A stretch of DNA of 64,000 nt from Caballeronia fortuita (GTDB lineage: Bacteria; Pseudomonadota; Gammaproteobacteria; Burkholderiales; Burkholderiaceae): contig NZ_FCNX02000015.1 of assembly GCF_001544835.2 (NCBI RefSeq), positions 149,314 through 213,313 on the forward strand, in the 5' to 3' direction. Position 1 is the first letter of the stretch. Every line of letters begins with the position of its first letter. The position numbers and the translations under genes are program-made. Positions 54,098-63,724 of the stretch are shown piece after piece. Below the pieces are notes generated by a model that worked only from the letters and a program-made list of their open reading frames with translations, did no database searches and had not been told where the DNA came from.

Positions 54098-54508
54098 TCA
54101 CGCGCCCGCCATCTTCCTCATGAGACGCCCGCGCGGATCGGCCGCTTCCTGCAACGCCGGCTCTGGCGCGAGATCCCACGCGATGCTGCGCGCGCGCACG
54201 CGCCGCGTCGGCTTCACGGTCTGACGACGGCGCACCAGGGTACGCACGGCGCGGGCGAGCGCGAGATCGATCGCCCCGCGCCAATCGCGCGCGATGGACG
54301 TCGCCACGACCTTGTTCTCCCGATTCAACTGCACTTCCACCTGACAGCGCTTGTCGACGCCGCCGCGCGGCCCGTTGATGTCGGACAGGCTGACCGTCGC
54401 CTTCGAGATCAGCCACGCAAGGCGGCGAAAGACGAATTCGCTGCGCGCCTTCGCAAGCTCGTGCATCGCAATGGCTTCGGGCTCGCGGGACTTGAAGTGG
54501 ACTTTCAT
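54098..54508 (-). CDS. HPF/RaiA-like ribosome-associated protein
   Basis: The 136-residue protein shows an HPF-like start (MKVHFKSREPEAIAMHELAK) and the strand pair KATVSLSDINGPRGGVDKRC, VEVQLNRENKVVATSIARDW typical of the beta-alpha-beta hibernation fold, plus an Arg-rich tail of about 45 residues. HPF/RaiA proteins bind idle 30S subunits in stress or stationary phase. This is a divergent member, so ribosome binding is inferred. MFNEEAS just upstream could extend it by seven residues. Confidence 0.75.
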   Translation of the reverse strand: MKVHFKSREPEAIAMHELAKARSEFVFRRLAWLISKATVSLSDINGPRGGVDKRCQVEVQLNRENKVVATSIARDWRGAIDLALARAVRTLVRRRQTVKPTRRVRARSIAWDLAPEPALQEAADPRGRLMRKMAGA

Positions 54509-54602
54509 TGACGCCTCCTCGTTGAACATGAGTTCAGCGTAAGGCGCCTACACGCTTCGAAAAAGCAGATTGCACAGAACTCGAACTTCGAAAAAACCGA
54601 AG

Positions 54603-55484
54603 TCAGACGGCAGCGTGCGCGAGCACTTGCTGCGTCAACGGATGATGCCGCCCGCGCCGCGACACGATCGCGTGCACTTCCTCCTTCACCTCGGGCGAGC
54701 GGCCGAGCCAGCGCAGACCGCGCAGCAGCGGCGCATCGCCCGCGCCGAATTCCGCGAGCGGAAAAACGCCTAGGCCGCGCGCGCCGAACACGGCCATCAG
54801 CGCGCTGTCCTCGAATTCGCCGACGATGCGCGGCGCGATGCCTTGCGTCTCAAGCCATCGATCGAGCCGCGCGCGCAACGACGAATGGCCGGTCGGCAGA
54901 AGTATCGGCAGCGATGCGAGACTTTGCGGAAAGTGATCGATCGCGCTCTTGCGCACGATGGACGCCGGCCCGTACCAGTCGACCGGTGACGCGATCAACC
55001 GCTCGCTCGTGAGACGCAGATTGTGGTTGTGCGGTGCGGCGTGACTCGCGAGCACGAGATCGAGCCGATGCAACGCCAGTTCGCCGAGCAGTTCGTCGGT
55101 TTCGCCTTCGTGGCAGAGCAGGCGCAGCGACGGATTGCCGAGCACGGGCGCGAGCAGCGCGTGCGCCGCGAGCTTGGATATGCCATCCGACAGCCCGACG
55201 GCGAGTCGCGCGAGCGTGCCGCTCGCCGCTTCGCGCACTTCGTCCTGAACCAGTTGGCCTATTTGAAAAATTTCCTCGGCGCGCGCGAAGGCGGCCTGTC
55301 CCGCTTCGGTCATGGTGACGCCGCGCCCGGCCGGTTTGAGCAACTGATGCCCCAGCGACTTTTCCAGCTCGCGCACCTGGGCGCTGATGGTCTGCACGGC
55401 CATGTCGAGCCGTTCGGCAGCACGCGCGAACCCGCCTTCCTTCACGACCACCCAGAAGTAATGCAGATGACGATAGTTGAGCAT
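54603..55484 (-). CDS. nhaR: LysR family regulator NhaR
   Basis: The 293-residue protein has an N-terminal LysR helix-turn-helix (about 1-62; MLNYRHLHYFWVVVKEGGFA and LDMAVQTISAQVRELEKSLG) closely resembling NhaR, and a periplasmic-binding-type effector domain. NhaR activates genes for Na+ and alkali tolerance. It is divergent from terC (118 bp apart), and a CPA1 Na+/H+ antiporter gene lies 4 kb away; either may be in its regulon. Confidence 0.88.
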   Translation of the reverse strand: MLNYRHLHYFWVVVKEGGFARAAERLDMAVQTISAQVRELEKSLGHQLLKPAGRGVTMTEAGQAAFARAEEIFQIGQLVQDEVREAASGTLARLAVGLSDGISKLAAHALLAPVLGNPSLRLLCHEGETDELLGELALHRLDLVLASHAAPHNHNLRLTSERLIASPVDWYGPASIVRKSAIDHFPQSLASLPILLPTGHSSLRARLDRWLETQGIAPRIVGEFEDSALMAVFGARGLGVFPLAEFGAGDAPLLRGLRWLGRSPEVKEEVHAIVSRRGRHHPLTQQVLAHAAV

Positions 55485-55601
55485 GGTCCCGTTGATATCG
55501 GAAAAACCGAAGTATGGCTTCGATTATCGCTGATTTTTCAGAAGTCGATACAGGACGATCATGGCGCGAATCTTCCGATCGACTCAACTCACTCCGCACT
55601 C

Positions 55602-56408
55602 ATGGAATATCTTCTCTCGCTTGCCGCCGATTCCGCCGTCTGGGCCGCGCTCGTCACGCTGATCGTGATGGAAGTCGTGCTCGGCATCGACAATCTCGTC
55701 TTCATTTCCATTCTCAGCAACAAGCTGCCCGTCGCGCAACGCGCACGCACGCAGCGTATCGGCATCATGCTCGCGCTCGTGATGCGGCTCGCGCTGCTCG
55801 GCACGGTCGCGTGGATCGCGCAACTGACCGCGCCGGTCTTCTCCGTGTTCGATCACGCGTTCTCCTGGCGCGATCTCATCCTGCTCGCGGGCGGCCTGTT
55901 TCTCGTCTGGAAGGCGACCAAGGAGATGCATCACCACGTCCGCAAGGATCACGACGGCGCGCCGGGCATCGCCTCGGGCGTCGCCAGCATGACGGCATGG
56001 GCGGCCATCGGCCAGATTCTGCTGCTCGATCTCGTGTTTTCCGTCGACAGCATCATCACGGCGGTCGGCATGACCGAACATCTGCCGATCATGTTCATCG
56101 CCGTCATCTTCGCCGTGGCGACGATGCTCTTCGCCGCGCAGCCGCTCTCGCGCTTCATCGAGCGCAATCCGACGGTCGTGACGCTCGCGCTCTCGTTCCT
56201 GCTCGTGATTGCGATGACGCTGATCGCCGAAGGTTTCGGCACGCACGTGCCGAAGGGTTACATCTACGCCGCGATGGGCTTCGCGGGATTCGTCGAAGGT
56301 TTGAATCTGCTGGCGAAGCGCGGCAAGCGCAAGCAGGAGACCAACGCCCAGACGAACGAAGCGCGCGATTCAAGCGGGAATTCCGCTTGCTTCCCGTCGG
56401 CCGAGTGA
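55602..56408 (+). CDS. TerC family integral membrane protein
   Basis: The 268-residue protein has about eight membrane segments and the TerC motifs LIVMEVVLGIDNLVFIS (about 19-35) and ILLLDLVFSVDSIITAVGMT (about 140-160), whose paired Asp residues fit a metal-binding or metal-transport site. TerC/Alx proteins are linked to Mn2+ export, metal loading of exported proteins and tellurite resistance. Divergence from nhaR suggests control by that regulator. I saw no yybP-ykoY-type Mn riboswitch in the short leader. Confidence 0.88.
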   Translation: MEYLLSLAADSAVWAALVTLIVMEVVLGIDNLVFISILSNKLPVAQRARTQRIGIMLALVMRLALLGTVAWIAQLTAPVFSVFDHAFSWRDLILLAGGLFLVWKATKEMHHHVRKDHDGAPGIASGVASMTAWAAIGQILLLDLVFSVDSIITAVGMTEHLPIMFIAVIFAVATMLFAAQPLSRFIERNPTVVTLALSFLLVIAMTLIAEGFGTHVPKGYIYAAMGFAGFVEGLNLLAKRGKRKQETNAQTNEARDSSGNSACFPSAE

Positions 56409-56547
56409 CTACGTTAAGCAAGAGCGAACGCACGAATCCTTTCGGTTCCCGAACTATCCGCCGACGAATCCGCGCATCGAGGCGAGCGCGATCAATCGTC
56501 GACAGAATCTGATTGCGTCGCGAGAAAGCAGGCGACAGGAGACATCG

Positions 56548-58056
56548 ATGAGCCCGCATTGGGAGATCGGCACGGCGAGCGAGGGCTTCGAGCCCGTCGC
56601 GCCGCGCGCGCTCGCATCGGTCCCGCGGATCGATCCTTATATCGTGTGGGCAAACGTGACGCGCTACCGCGATCTCGGCGGCATGCCGCGCGGACGTATG
56701 CCGATCGCCATCGAGATGAAGCAGGGCGGCGAAACGGCGCGGCAGTTCGCGCAGATGATCGAGCGTAACGGCTGGCAGCCGTGGATCTGGATGTCGGCGC
56801 TCTATCGCGATCCGCCTGACGCGCTCGAAGCGACGCGCTTCTGCACGGCCCACGTCACGCACGATTTTTACGCGCACCTGAAGTCCGATCTCGCGGACAA
56901 GTTCGAACGCTTCACCGAGGCGCTGGCGATTTCATCGCACGTCGATGCGCGCATGGAACGCGTGCCCGCCGATCACGCGCCGATGCGCGAAGGCCTGGGC
57001 AACGCGATCGTCGGCGTATGCGATGAAGACGTGGCGTTCACGCATCGCCGGTTTTCGGAAGACGCCGCCGGCACGCGCACGCGCTTTCAATGCTTCTGGA
57101 ACCAGAACGACGCCGCCGATTCCGCCGCCGGTCTCGGCTATGGCAGCGAATTGCTCAAACATCAGATGGACGCGCTGCTCGACGACGCGCGTACTCATGC
57201 CGAAGCGGCGCGCGCAGCGGGCGGCGCGCGCATCTACGGATTCGCGCATCACGGCCCGGCGGCAGCCGAGCTTGCGGGCCGCTATCCGTTACGCACGCAG
57301 TCCGTCGATGACCGCGAAGCGCCGCTGCCGATGATCGGCGTGCGCCTCAAACGCCGCCTGCGCACGATGCGCGACGCGTTCGGCCCGTGTCCCGATGCCG
57401 AAGTGCTCGACGCCGTGCGCTACGTCGTGCAGCGCGCGCAGGACATCGGCGGGGATGCGTGTCATGCGCTCGTCAGCCTGAACGCGGGAAACGTCGCGTG
57501 GCAGCAGGACGGCAGCTCGCTCATCGAAAGCGCGCTCGACGAACTGATGGATACCGGCGCGTGCTCGGTCGTGCTGCCGTCGGGGAACGTGGATCTCGCG
57601 CGCTGCCGTGGCGCGCTGACGATCGCGCATCGCGCGGAGTCGGAATTGCGCTGGCCGGTGCGCGCACACGCGGTATCGCCGAGCCTCGCGGAGATCTGGC
57701 TATCGAGCGATGGCGGCGTTCCCGGCGTCGATGTGCAGATCGTGCCGCCCGATGGCATCGCGAGCGCGTGGCTCACGCTCGGCGACATCGGCAAATACAC
57801 GCGCGGCGGCGAGGCGATCTGCACCGTCGTGCATCTCGGACGCGGCGCGCGCGGCGAAGGGCACATGATCCTGATCGCGCTCGCGTCGACCGGCACGCGC
57901 AACGGCATGCGCCGCGCGGCGGCGGGCGAGTGGCGCATCCGCCTGCGCAACAACGCGCGCGCGACCGTTACGGCGCGTGCATGGATGCAGTGCGACGAAT
58001 CTTCGGACGAGACGCCGCTTGCCGTTTCGTCCCCTTCGCGCGATGCCGGCGACTGA
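56548..58056 (+). CDS. Subtilase-like protein without a visible catalytic serine
   Basis: The 502-residue protein lacks a signal peptide and annotates poorly. Segments line up in order with S8 subtilases: AIVGVCDEDVAFTHRRF (about 153-169, the Asp motif, D159), YGFAHHGPAAAELAGR (about 230-245, the His motif), HALVSLNAGNVAWQQDGSSL (about 306-325, strand and substrate loop) and SVVLPSGN (about 340-347, oxyanion Asn347). EWRIRLRN and ARAWM near residues 461-480 resemble the jellyroll segment inserted in some bacterial S8 proteins. The GTSxAAP serine motif is absent, and the protein ends straight after the jellyroll. It is probably a pseudoprotease or half of a split enzyme. The family link is from motif memory only. 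Confidence 0.55.
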   Translation: MSPHWEIGTASEGFEPVAPRALASVPRIDPYIVWANVTRYRDLGGMPRGRMPIAIEMKQGGETARQFAQMIERNGWQPWIWMSALYRDPPDALEATRFCTAHVTHDFYAHLKSDLADKFERFTEALAISSHVDARMERVPADHAPMREGLGNAIVGVCDEDVAFTHRRFSEDAAGTRTRFQCFWNQNDAADSAAGLGYGSELLKHQMDALLDDARTHAEAARAAGGARIYGFAHHGPAAAELAGRYPLRTQSVDDREAPLPMIGVRLKRRLRTMRDAFGPCPDAEVLDAVRYVVQRAQDIGGDACHALVSLNAGNVAWQQDGSSLIESALDELMDTGACSVVLPSGNVDLARCRGALTIAHRAESELRWPVRAHAVSPSLAEIWLSSDGGVPGVDVQIVPPDGIASAWLTLGDIGKYTRGGEAICTVVHLGRGARGEGHMILIALASTGTRNGMRRAAAGEWRIRLRNNARATVTARAWMQCDESSDETPLAVSSPSRDAGD

Positions 58057-58062
58057 GCGCGC

Positions 58063-59661
58063 TCAGCCGCGCGCGTGCAGCGCGATGATCTCCTGAAGAT
58101 CGAGGTCGTGCTCCAGCGAATGCAGCAGTTCGTCGTGGATTTCGCCCGCGCGATGCATCCGCAACAGCTCCGTGCGACCCGCCGCGATCGCAGCCAGCAC
58201 GACGTCGTAATGCGCGTGACGCGCATCGGTCGGAAACTCCTCCATGCCTTCGAAACGCCGCGTGAGTTCCGCGCGATACGTGTACTGCTCGAGCAGGCGC
58301 GGATGGATCACGTGGCCGTCGGCGTCGTGCACGAGCGGTTGAATCGCGGCAAGCTGCGCGGTTTCCATGCGCGCCCACGCCTGGGGCTCGGAAAGATGGC
58401 GTGACGAACGCTCGTGCCCGCGCGTGAGCGACAGCAGCGCGATCAGCGGCCCGATGGTCGCGCCTTGCAGGAGCACCGTGACGAGAATCACCGCGAAGCC
58501 GGCGAAGATGATGAGATCGCGGCCGGGCATCGTTTCGGGCAGCGACAGCGCGACGGCGAGCGTCACCACGCCGCGCATGCCGGCCCAACTGACGACGGTC
58601 GCCGCGCGCCAGTCGGGCACGGCCGCGGCGTTCGCGCCCTTGCGTCCGCCGACGCTCCACGCGATCCACTTCAATGCCTCCACGCCGAACACCCACACGA
58701 AGCGCGACAGGATCACGACCGCGATGACCGCCGCCGTCGCGGGTCCGAGCAGCGAGAAGGCATCGCCGACGCCGCCGAGCCGCACCGCGATGCCGCGCAG
58801 CGACAGGCCGATCAGCACGAACACGAGCGCCTCCAGCACGAACACGACGACCTGCCAGAACGCGGTGCCGCGCATGCGCTGCGCCGCCGTGAACACTTCG
58901 TGCTGATGCCAGCCGACGACCATGCCGCACGTGACCGTCGCGATGACGCTCGACACGCCCAGCTCTTCGCCCGCGATATAGCTGACCCACGACGTGAGCA
59001 TCGACGTGGTGATGACGAGGTAATCGTCCTTGAGCGTGCGCAGCAGCTTCACGGCGATGAATCCCGCGACGACGCCGACCACCACGCCGCCGATCGCGAG
59101 CCCCGCGAAGCTCGCGACGGCGCGCGGCGCGCTGAACACGCCGCTCATCGCGGCCACGAGCGCGAAGCGGAACAGCACGAGGCCCGCCGCATCGTTGAGC
59201 AGGCTTTCGCCCTCGAGCAGGACCATCAGACGGCGCGGCAGCGCGACGCGCTCCAGCACGGCCTTCGCGGCGACGGCGTCGGGCGGCGAAACGACCGCGC
59301 CGAGCGCGAAGCACGCGGCCCACGGAAGCTGCGGCACGACGAGATGCACCGCGATGCCGACGACGAGCGTCGTGAACGCGACCGCGCCGATCGCAAGCAG
59401 CAAGATGCCGCTCAGATTGCGCTTGAAGTCGTCCCACACGAAAAAATACGCGCCGTACATCAGCAACGGCGGCAGGAAGACGATGAGCACGAGTTCCGGG
59501 TCGAGTTCGAATTGCGGCAGGCCTGGCACGAAAGCCATCGCGACGCCGCCGACGAGCAGCGCGGCCGCGGGCGGCAGACGCAGGCGCCTGGCGAGCACTT
59601 CGAGCGCGATGATCGCGATCAGCGAGACGAGCACGAGATTGAATGCCGTGGCGGCGTGCAT
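58063..59661 (-). CDS. Na+/H+ antiporter, CPA1 (NhaP/YjcE-like) family
   Basis: The 532-residue protein has about 12 membrane segments (1-400) and a C-terminal cytosolic helical tail of about 130 residues. LLEGESLLNDAAGLVLFR holds the conserved Asn-Asp ion site, and WAGMRGVVTLAVALSLPE the conserved Arg region of CPA1 exchangers. It exports Na+ (or K+) in exchange for protons in the inner membrane. It converges with the subtilase-like gene with only six bases between stops. Confidence 0.92.
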   Translation of the reverse strand: MHAATAFNLVLVSLIAIIALEVLARRLRLPPAAALLVGGVAMAFVPGLPQFELDPELVLIVFLPPLLMYGAYFFVWDDFKRNLSGILLLAIGAVAFTTLVVGIAVHLVVPQLPWAACFALGAVVSPPDAVAAKAVLERVALPRRLMVLLEGESLLNDAAGLVLFRFALVAAMSGVFSAPRAVASFAGLAIGGVVVGVVAGFIAVKLLRTLKDDYLVITTSMLTSWVSYIAGEELGVSSVIATVTCGMVVGWHQHEVFTAAQRMRGTAFWQVVVFVLEALVFVLIGLSLRGIAVRLGGVGDAFSLLGPATAAVIAVVILSRFVWVFGVEALKWIAWSVGGRKGANAAAVPDWRAATVVSWAGMRGVVTLAVALSLPETMPGRDLIIFAGFAVILVTVLLQGATIGPLIALLSLTRGHERSSRHLSEPQAWARMETAQLAAIQPLVHDADGHVIHPRLLEQYTYRAELTRRFEGMEEFPTDARHAHYDVVLAAIAAGRTELLRMHRAGEIHDELLHSLEHDLDLQEIIALHARG

Positions 59662-59798
59662 GAAAGGTCCTCTGTTTGCGTTGGAATTGTTTGAGCCGTA
59701 GTGCGCGGCGGCCCACGCAGCACACCCGCTTGCCGCTGCTACCATCGACGCGGGGCCGGGCCGCGAGCCGGGGTCATCGTATCCGAAAGGGAGAAGAA

Positions 59799-60023
59799 AT
59801 GAGACGAAAGTCGTCGGGCGTCGCGGTCGCGGCGGTGCTGGTGGGCGTCGCGGTGGCGGCCGTGGTCTACATCGCGAGCTTCGGCAAGTCGCGTCATGCG
59901 GATGCGCCCGTGCCCGCGCCTTCGGCGCTCGCCGCGGAAAGCAGCACTGCGAGCGCTGCGGCTTTCGGAACCGCGCCGAAGCCTCCCGAAGCGACACAAG
60001 GCGACCAGACCGCCGCGCGGTAG
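59799..60023 (+). CDS. Small single-span membrane-anchored protein
   Basis: 74 residues with a basic N-terminus (MRRKSSG), one membrane segment (VAVAAVLVGVAVAAVVYIAS, about 8-27) and an Ala/Pro/Ser-rich periplasmic tail. AAAGGGAGAAG lies before the ATG. No family known. It lies between the antiporter and the GH15 gene. Confidence 0.6.
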   Translation: MRRKSSGVAVAAVLVGVAVAAVVYIASFGKSRHADAPVPAPSALAAESSTASAAAFGTAPKPPEATQGDQTAAR

Positions 60024-60131
60024 AAGAGACGTCCAGCGTTTGTCCCACATCACCAACCTGTCACGCGCGACAGGAATATGACTTGCTCGGTTCCGGCGAC
60101 GCCATACAAGGCATGCCGGGAGCACTTCGCG

Positions 60132-61970
60132 ATGGGACACCATCCACAGCAGGTTCCGCCGGCCGTACTGCCCATCGACGGGCGCGGCATGATCGGCAAC
60201 ATGAAGACGGCGGCGCTCGTGTCGCTCAAGGGCGCGATCGACTTCATGTGTTTTCCGCGTATCGACTCGCCCACGCTGTTCGCCGCGCTGCTCGACCACG
60301 AGCGCGGCGGCGCTTTCTCGATCACGCCGCGCGCATCCGATGCCAACGTCAAGCAGATGTATCTGCCCGAGACGAACGTGCTACTCACGCGTTTCATGAC
60401 CCGCGACGGCGTGTGCGAACTGCTCGATCTGATGCCGCTCGCATCGGACGCATCGGACGCCGACGAGGTGCCGAACTGCGTGCTGCGCATCGTGCGGCTC
60501 GTGTACGGGCGCATGACGCTCGACGTGCGCTGCGAGCCGCGTTTCGACTACGCGCGCGTCGGACATACGGCGCGCGCGGTGGAGAAGGGCGTCGAATTCG
60601 TGCGCGATGACGGTGCGACGCCCGTGCGGCTGCGCGCGAACGTGCCGCTCGAGATCGATGGACCGAATGCACGCGCCACGCTCGATTTCGAAGCGGGCGA
60701 TTGCGCGTGCTTCGTGCTCGGCGACGCCGATGGCCTGGCCGACATCGAATCGAAGCACGATGCGCTGCTGACCGAAACCATCGACTACTGGAAGGCGTGG
60801 TCGTCGCGCTCGACGTATCGCGGGCGCTATCGCGAGGTCGTGCTGCGCTCGGCGCTGACGCTGAAGATGCTGAGTTCGGAGGAGTTCGGCGCGATCGTCG
60901 CCGCGCCGACTTTCGGCCTGCCCGAGGCGCAGGACGGCTCGCGCCGCTGGGATTACCGCTTCACGTGGATACGCGACGCCGCGTTCTCGGTCTACGCGCT
61001 GCTGCGCCTCGGCTACACCGGGGAGGCTGAACGCTTCATGAAATGGATCGCCGAACGCAGCCGCGATTGCAGCTCGCACGGCCAGTTGCGCGTGATGTAT
61101 TCCGTCGACGGCACCGACGCGCTTCCCGAGACCGTGTTGACGAGCCTCGTGGACGACGAGCAGGGACGCGTGGTCGTCGGCAACGAGGCGCGCGAGCAGA
61201 TCCAGCTCGATGTCTACGGCGCGCTGCTCGATTCGGTCTATCTCTACAACAAGTACGGCGCGGCCGTGTCCTACGATGGCTGGCGCCACGTTACGCGCAC
61301 CGTCGATTACGTCGTCGAACACTGGCGCGAGCCCGACAACGGCATCTGGGAATTCCGCAACGGCACGCGCGCGCTGCTGCATTCGCGCTTGATGTGCTGG
61401 GTGACGGTGGACCGCGCGTTGCGGCTCGCGGAGAAACGCTCGCTGCCCGCGCCGCATGCACGCTGGTTCGAGACGCGCGATGAAATCCATCGCGATATCC
61501 ACGAACAATTCTGGAACGACGACATCAAGAGTTTCGTGCAGACGCCGGGCTCCGCCACGCTCGACGCCTCTGCGCTGATGATGCCGCTCGTGCGCTTCAT
61601 CGGCCCGAAAGATCCGCGCTGGATCGGCACGCTCGATGCGATCGGCCGCGAATTGCGCGTCGATCCGCTGATCTTCCGCTACACGCGCGGCTCGGAACTC
61701 GACGGATTGCCCGGCACCGAAGGCGGCTTCTCGGCGTGCTCGTTCTGGTATGCGGAGGCGCTCGCGCGCGCGGGCCGTGTCGACGAAGGGCGGCTCGTCT
61801 TCGAGAAGATGCTCGCGTATGCGAACCATGTCGGCCTGTTCTCGGAGGAAGTGGCGATGAGCGGCGAGGCGCTCGGCAATTTTCCGCAGGCGTTGACGCA
61901 TCTCGCGCTCATCAGCGCGGCGTTCCAGCTCGACCGGGATCTGGACCGCGTGCACGTTCCGTGGACGTGA
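60132..61970 (+). CDS. Glycoside hydrolase family 15 protein (glucoamylase/trehalase type)
   Basis: The 612-residue protein has an N-terminal beta-sandwich (about 15-230; MIGNMKTAALVSLKGAIDFM, FPRIDSPTLF) and an (alpha/alpha)6 catalytic domain (about 245-612) with YRFTWIRDAAFSVYALLRLG, DVYGALLDSVYLYNKYG and GLFSEEV near the C-terminus, where the GH15 catalytic Glu lies. It should hydrolyse alpha-glucans or trehalose to glucose. A Met at 60078 gives 18 more residues and has an AGGA site close to it; 60132 is preferred for fit with homologues. Confidence 0.9.
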   Translation: MGHHPQQVPPAVLPIDGRGMIGNMKTAALVSLKGAIDFMCFPRIDSPTLFAALLDHERGGAFSITPRASDANVKQMYLPETNVLLTRFMTRDGVCELLDLMPLASDASDADEVPNCVLRIVRLVYGRMTLDVRCEPRFDYARVGHTARAVEKGVEFVRDDGATPVRLRANVPLEIDGPNARATLDFEAGDCACFVLGDADGLADIESKHDALLTETIDYWKAWSSRSTYRGRYREVVLRSALTLKMLSSEEFGAIVAAPTFGLPEAQDGSRRWDYRFTWIRDAAFSVYALLRLGYTGEAERFMKWIAERSRDCSSHGQLRVMYSVDGTDALPETVLTSLVDDEQGRVVVGNEAREQIQLDVYGALLDSVYLYNKYGAAVSYDGWRHVTRTVDYVVEHWREPDNGIWEFRNGTRALLHSRLMCWVTVDRALRLAEKRSLPAPHARWFETRDEIHRDIHEQFWNDDIKSFVQTPGSATLDASALMMPLVRFIGPKDPRWIGTLDAIGRELRVDPLIFRYTRGSELDGLPGTEGGFSACSFWYAEALARAGRVDEGRLVFEKMLAYANHVGLFSEEVAMSGEALGNFPQALTHLALISAAFQLDRDLDRVHVPWT

Positions 61971-62045
61971 GCGATCCGCGTGGCAAGCCGTAACCTGACG
62001 CTGTATCCTTTCTCTTCGCTCAGCACGTGAACGGAGGATCGGCGC

Positions 62046-62684
62046 ATGAACGGCAAGACGGTCATGGCGTGCCTCGATGCGGCGCACGCGTCGCTCAAGG
62101 AACATGCCGACGAAATCGCATCGCTCGATCAGGCGATCGGCGATGGCGATCACATCATCAATCTGCTGCGCGGCATGGATGCGCTCGCCGCGATGCGCGC
62201 GCAGATCGAAGCCGATGCCTTCGCGCCCGCACTCAAGCTCGCGGCGACGAAGGTGCTGTCCACGGTCGGCGGCTCGTCCGGGCCGCTCTTCTTTTCGATG
62301 TTGACCGGCATGGCGAAGGCGTCGGCGGACGATGCGGACAGTGCCGGCGTGGCGGCGTTCGCGCGCGCGTTCGCGGCGGGCGTCGAGGCGGTCGGACAGC
62401 GCGGCAAGACGGGCGTCGGCAGCAAGACGATGATGGACGTGCTGATCCCGGTCGCTGAACGCTTCACCGCGATGGCCGAAGCGGGCGCATCGAGACAGGA
62501 CGTACTGGATGCGTTGCCGCGCATCGCGGAAGAACACATGCTCGCCACGCGCGACATGCTCGCCACCAAGGGCCGCGCATCGTTTCTCGGCGAGCGCTCG
62601 CGCGGTCATATCGATCCGGGCGCGAGATCGAGTCAGCTCATGATCGAAGCGGTCTGCGCATACATCGCGCGAGACGAAGCCTGA
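62046..62684 (+). CDS. dhaL: Dihydroxyacetone kinase subunit DhaL
   Basis: The 212-residue nucleotide-binding subunit keeps the three Asp that hold the Mg-ADP: D28, D33 and D35 in LDQAIGDGDHIINLLRG, matching E. coli DhaL with a two-residue shift, plus STVGGSSGPLFFSM and KTGVGSKTMMDVL. It passes phosphate to dihydroxyacetone bound by DhaK. GGAGG lies eight bases before the ATG. dhaK follows 32 bases later. Confidence 0.92.
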   Translation: MNGKTVMACLDAAHASLKEHADEIASLDQAIGDGDHIINLLRGMDALAAMRAQIEADAFAPALKLAATKVLSTVGGSSGPLFFSMLTGMAKASADDADSAGVAAFARAFAAGVEAVGQRGKTGVGSKTMMDVLIPVAERFTAMAEAGASRQDVLDALPRIAEEHMLATRDMLATKGRASFLGERSRGHIDPGARSSQLMIEAVCAYIARDEA

Positions 62685-62716
62685 TTCCGCGCAAACACAA
62701 AAGAGGAGCAGGGGAC

Positions 62717-63706
62717 ATGAAGAAGTTCATCAATCGCGTCGACGACTATCTGACCGAAAGCCTCGCGGGTTTTGCAGCAGCGCATGCGGATCTCGTCACC
62801 GTCAATTTCGATCCGCTCTTTATCGTGCGCAGGACGCTGGAGCCGGGCAAGGTCGCGATCATTTCGGGCGGCGGTTCCGGACACGAGCCGTTGCATGGCG
62901 GCTTCGTCGGCTACGGCATGCTCGATGCCGCGTGTCCCGGCCAGGTCTTCACGTCGCCGACACCCGATCAGATGATGGCCGCCGCGCAAGCCGCGGATAC
63001 GGGCGCGGGCGTGCTCTTCATCGTGAAGAATTATTCAGGCGACCTGATGAACTTCGAGATGGCGTCCGAGCTCTGCGAGATGCCGAACGCGTCGGTGCTC
63101 GTCAACGACGATGTCGCGGTCGAGAACTCGAGCTTCACGACGGGACGGCGCGGCGTCGCGGGCACGGTGATCGTCGAGAAGCTCGTGGGCAGCTTCGCGC
63201 GATCGGGCGCCGATCTGCAGGCGTGCCGCGCGTTCGGCGAGCGCGTGACTGCGCGGATCGCGTCGATGGGCGTGGCGTTTTCAAGCTGCACGGTGCCTGC
63301 CGCGGGCAAGCCGACCTTCACGCTCGGCGACGATGAAATCGAGATCGGCGTAGGCATTCACGGCGAGCCGGGCCGCAGGCGCGCGAAGTTCGAGACCGCG
63401 AACGCGATCGCCGATGAGTTGCTTACCGCTATCGTCGACGATCTGAAACCGGTGGCAGATGCGCCGTTGCTGCTGCTCGTGAACGGACTGGGCGGCACGC
63501 CGTTATCGGAGTTATATCTGCTGTATCACGCGGCGCGCGCGTGGCTGGATGGACGCGGATTGAGCGTCGCGCGATCGCAAGTCGGCGCACTGACGACATC
63601 GCTCGAAATGGCGGGCGCGTCGATCACGCTATGCACGCTCGACGACGAGATGATGCGGCATTGGGACAGCCCGGTGCATACGGCGGGATTGCGCTGGGGG
63701 ATGTGA
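62717..63706 (+). CDS. dhaK: Dihydroxyacetone kinase subunit DhaK
   Basis: The 329-residue substrate-binding subunit contains SGGGSGHEPLHGGFVGYGML (about 50-69), FIVKNYSGDLMNFEMA (D109) and GVGIHGEPGRRR, with H215 as the His that binds dihydroxyacetone covalently. With DhaL it makes dihydroxyacetone phosphate. AGGAGCAGGGG lies before the ATG. The phosphodonor DhaM is not encoded in the remaining 290 bases; it may be elsewhere, or DhaL may use ATP more directly. Confidence 0.92.
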   Translation: MKKFINRVDDYLTESLAGFAAAHADLVTVNFDPLFIVRRTLEPGKVAIISGGGSGHEPLHGGFVGYGMLDAACPGQVFTSPTPDQMMAAAQAADTGAGVLFIVKNYSGDLMNFEMASELCEMPNASVLVNDDVAVENSSFTTGRRGVAGTVIVEKLVGSFARSGADLQACRAFGERVTARIASMGVAFSSCTVPAAGKPTFTLGDDEIEIGVGIHGEPGRRRAKFETANAIADELLTAIVDDLKPVADAPLLLLVNGLGGTPLSELYLLYHAARAWLDGRGLSVARSQVGALTTSLEMAGASITLCTLDDEMMRHWDSPVHTAGLRWGM

Positions 63707-63724
63707 GGTTTGTGTGAAGGCGCG

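Noticed and set aside
55485..55601. Possible yybP-ykoY manganese riboswitch before terC
   Set aside because: The leader is short and shows neither the conserved core sequences nor the paired stems of that class.
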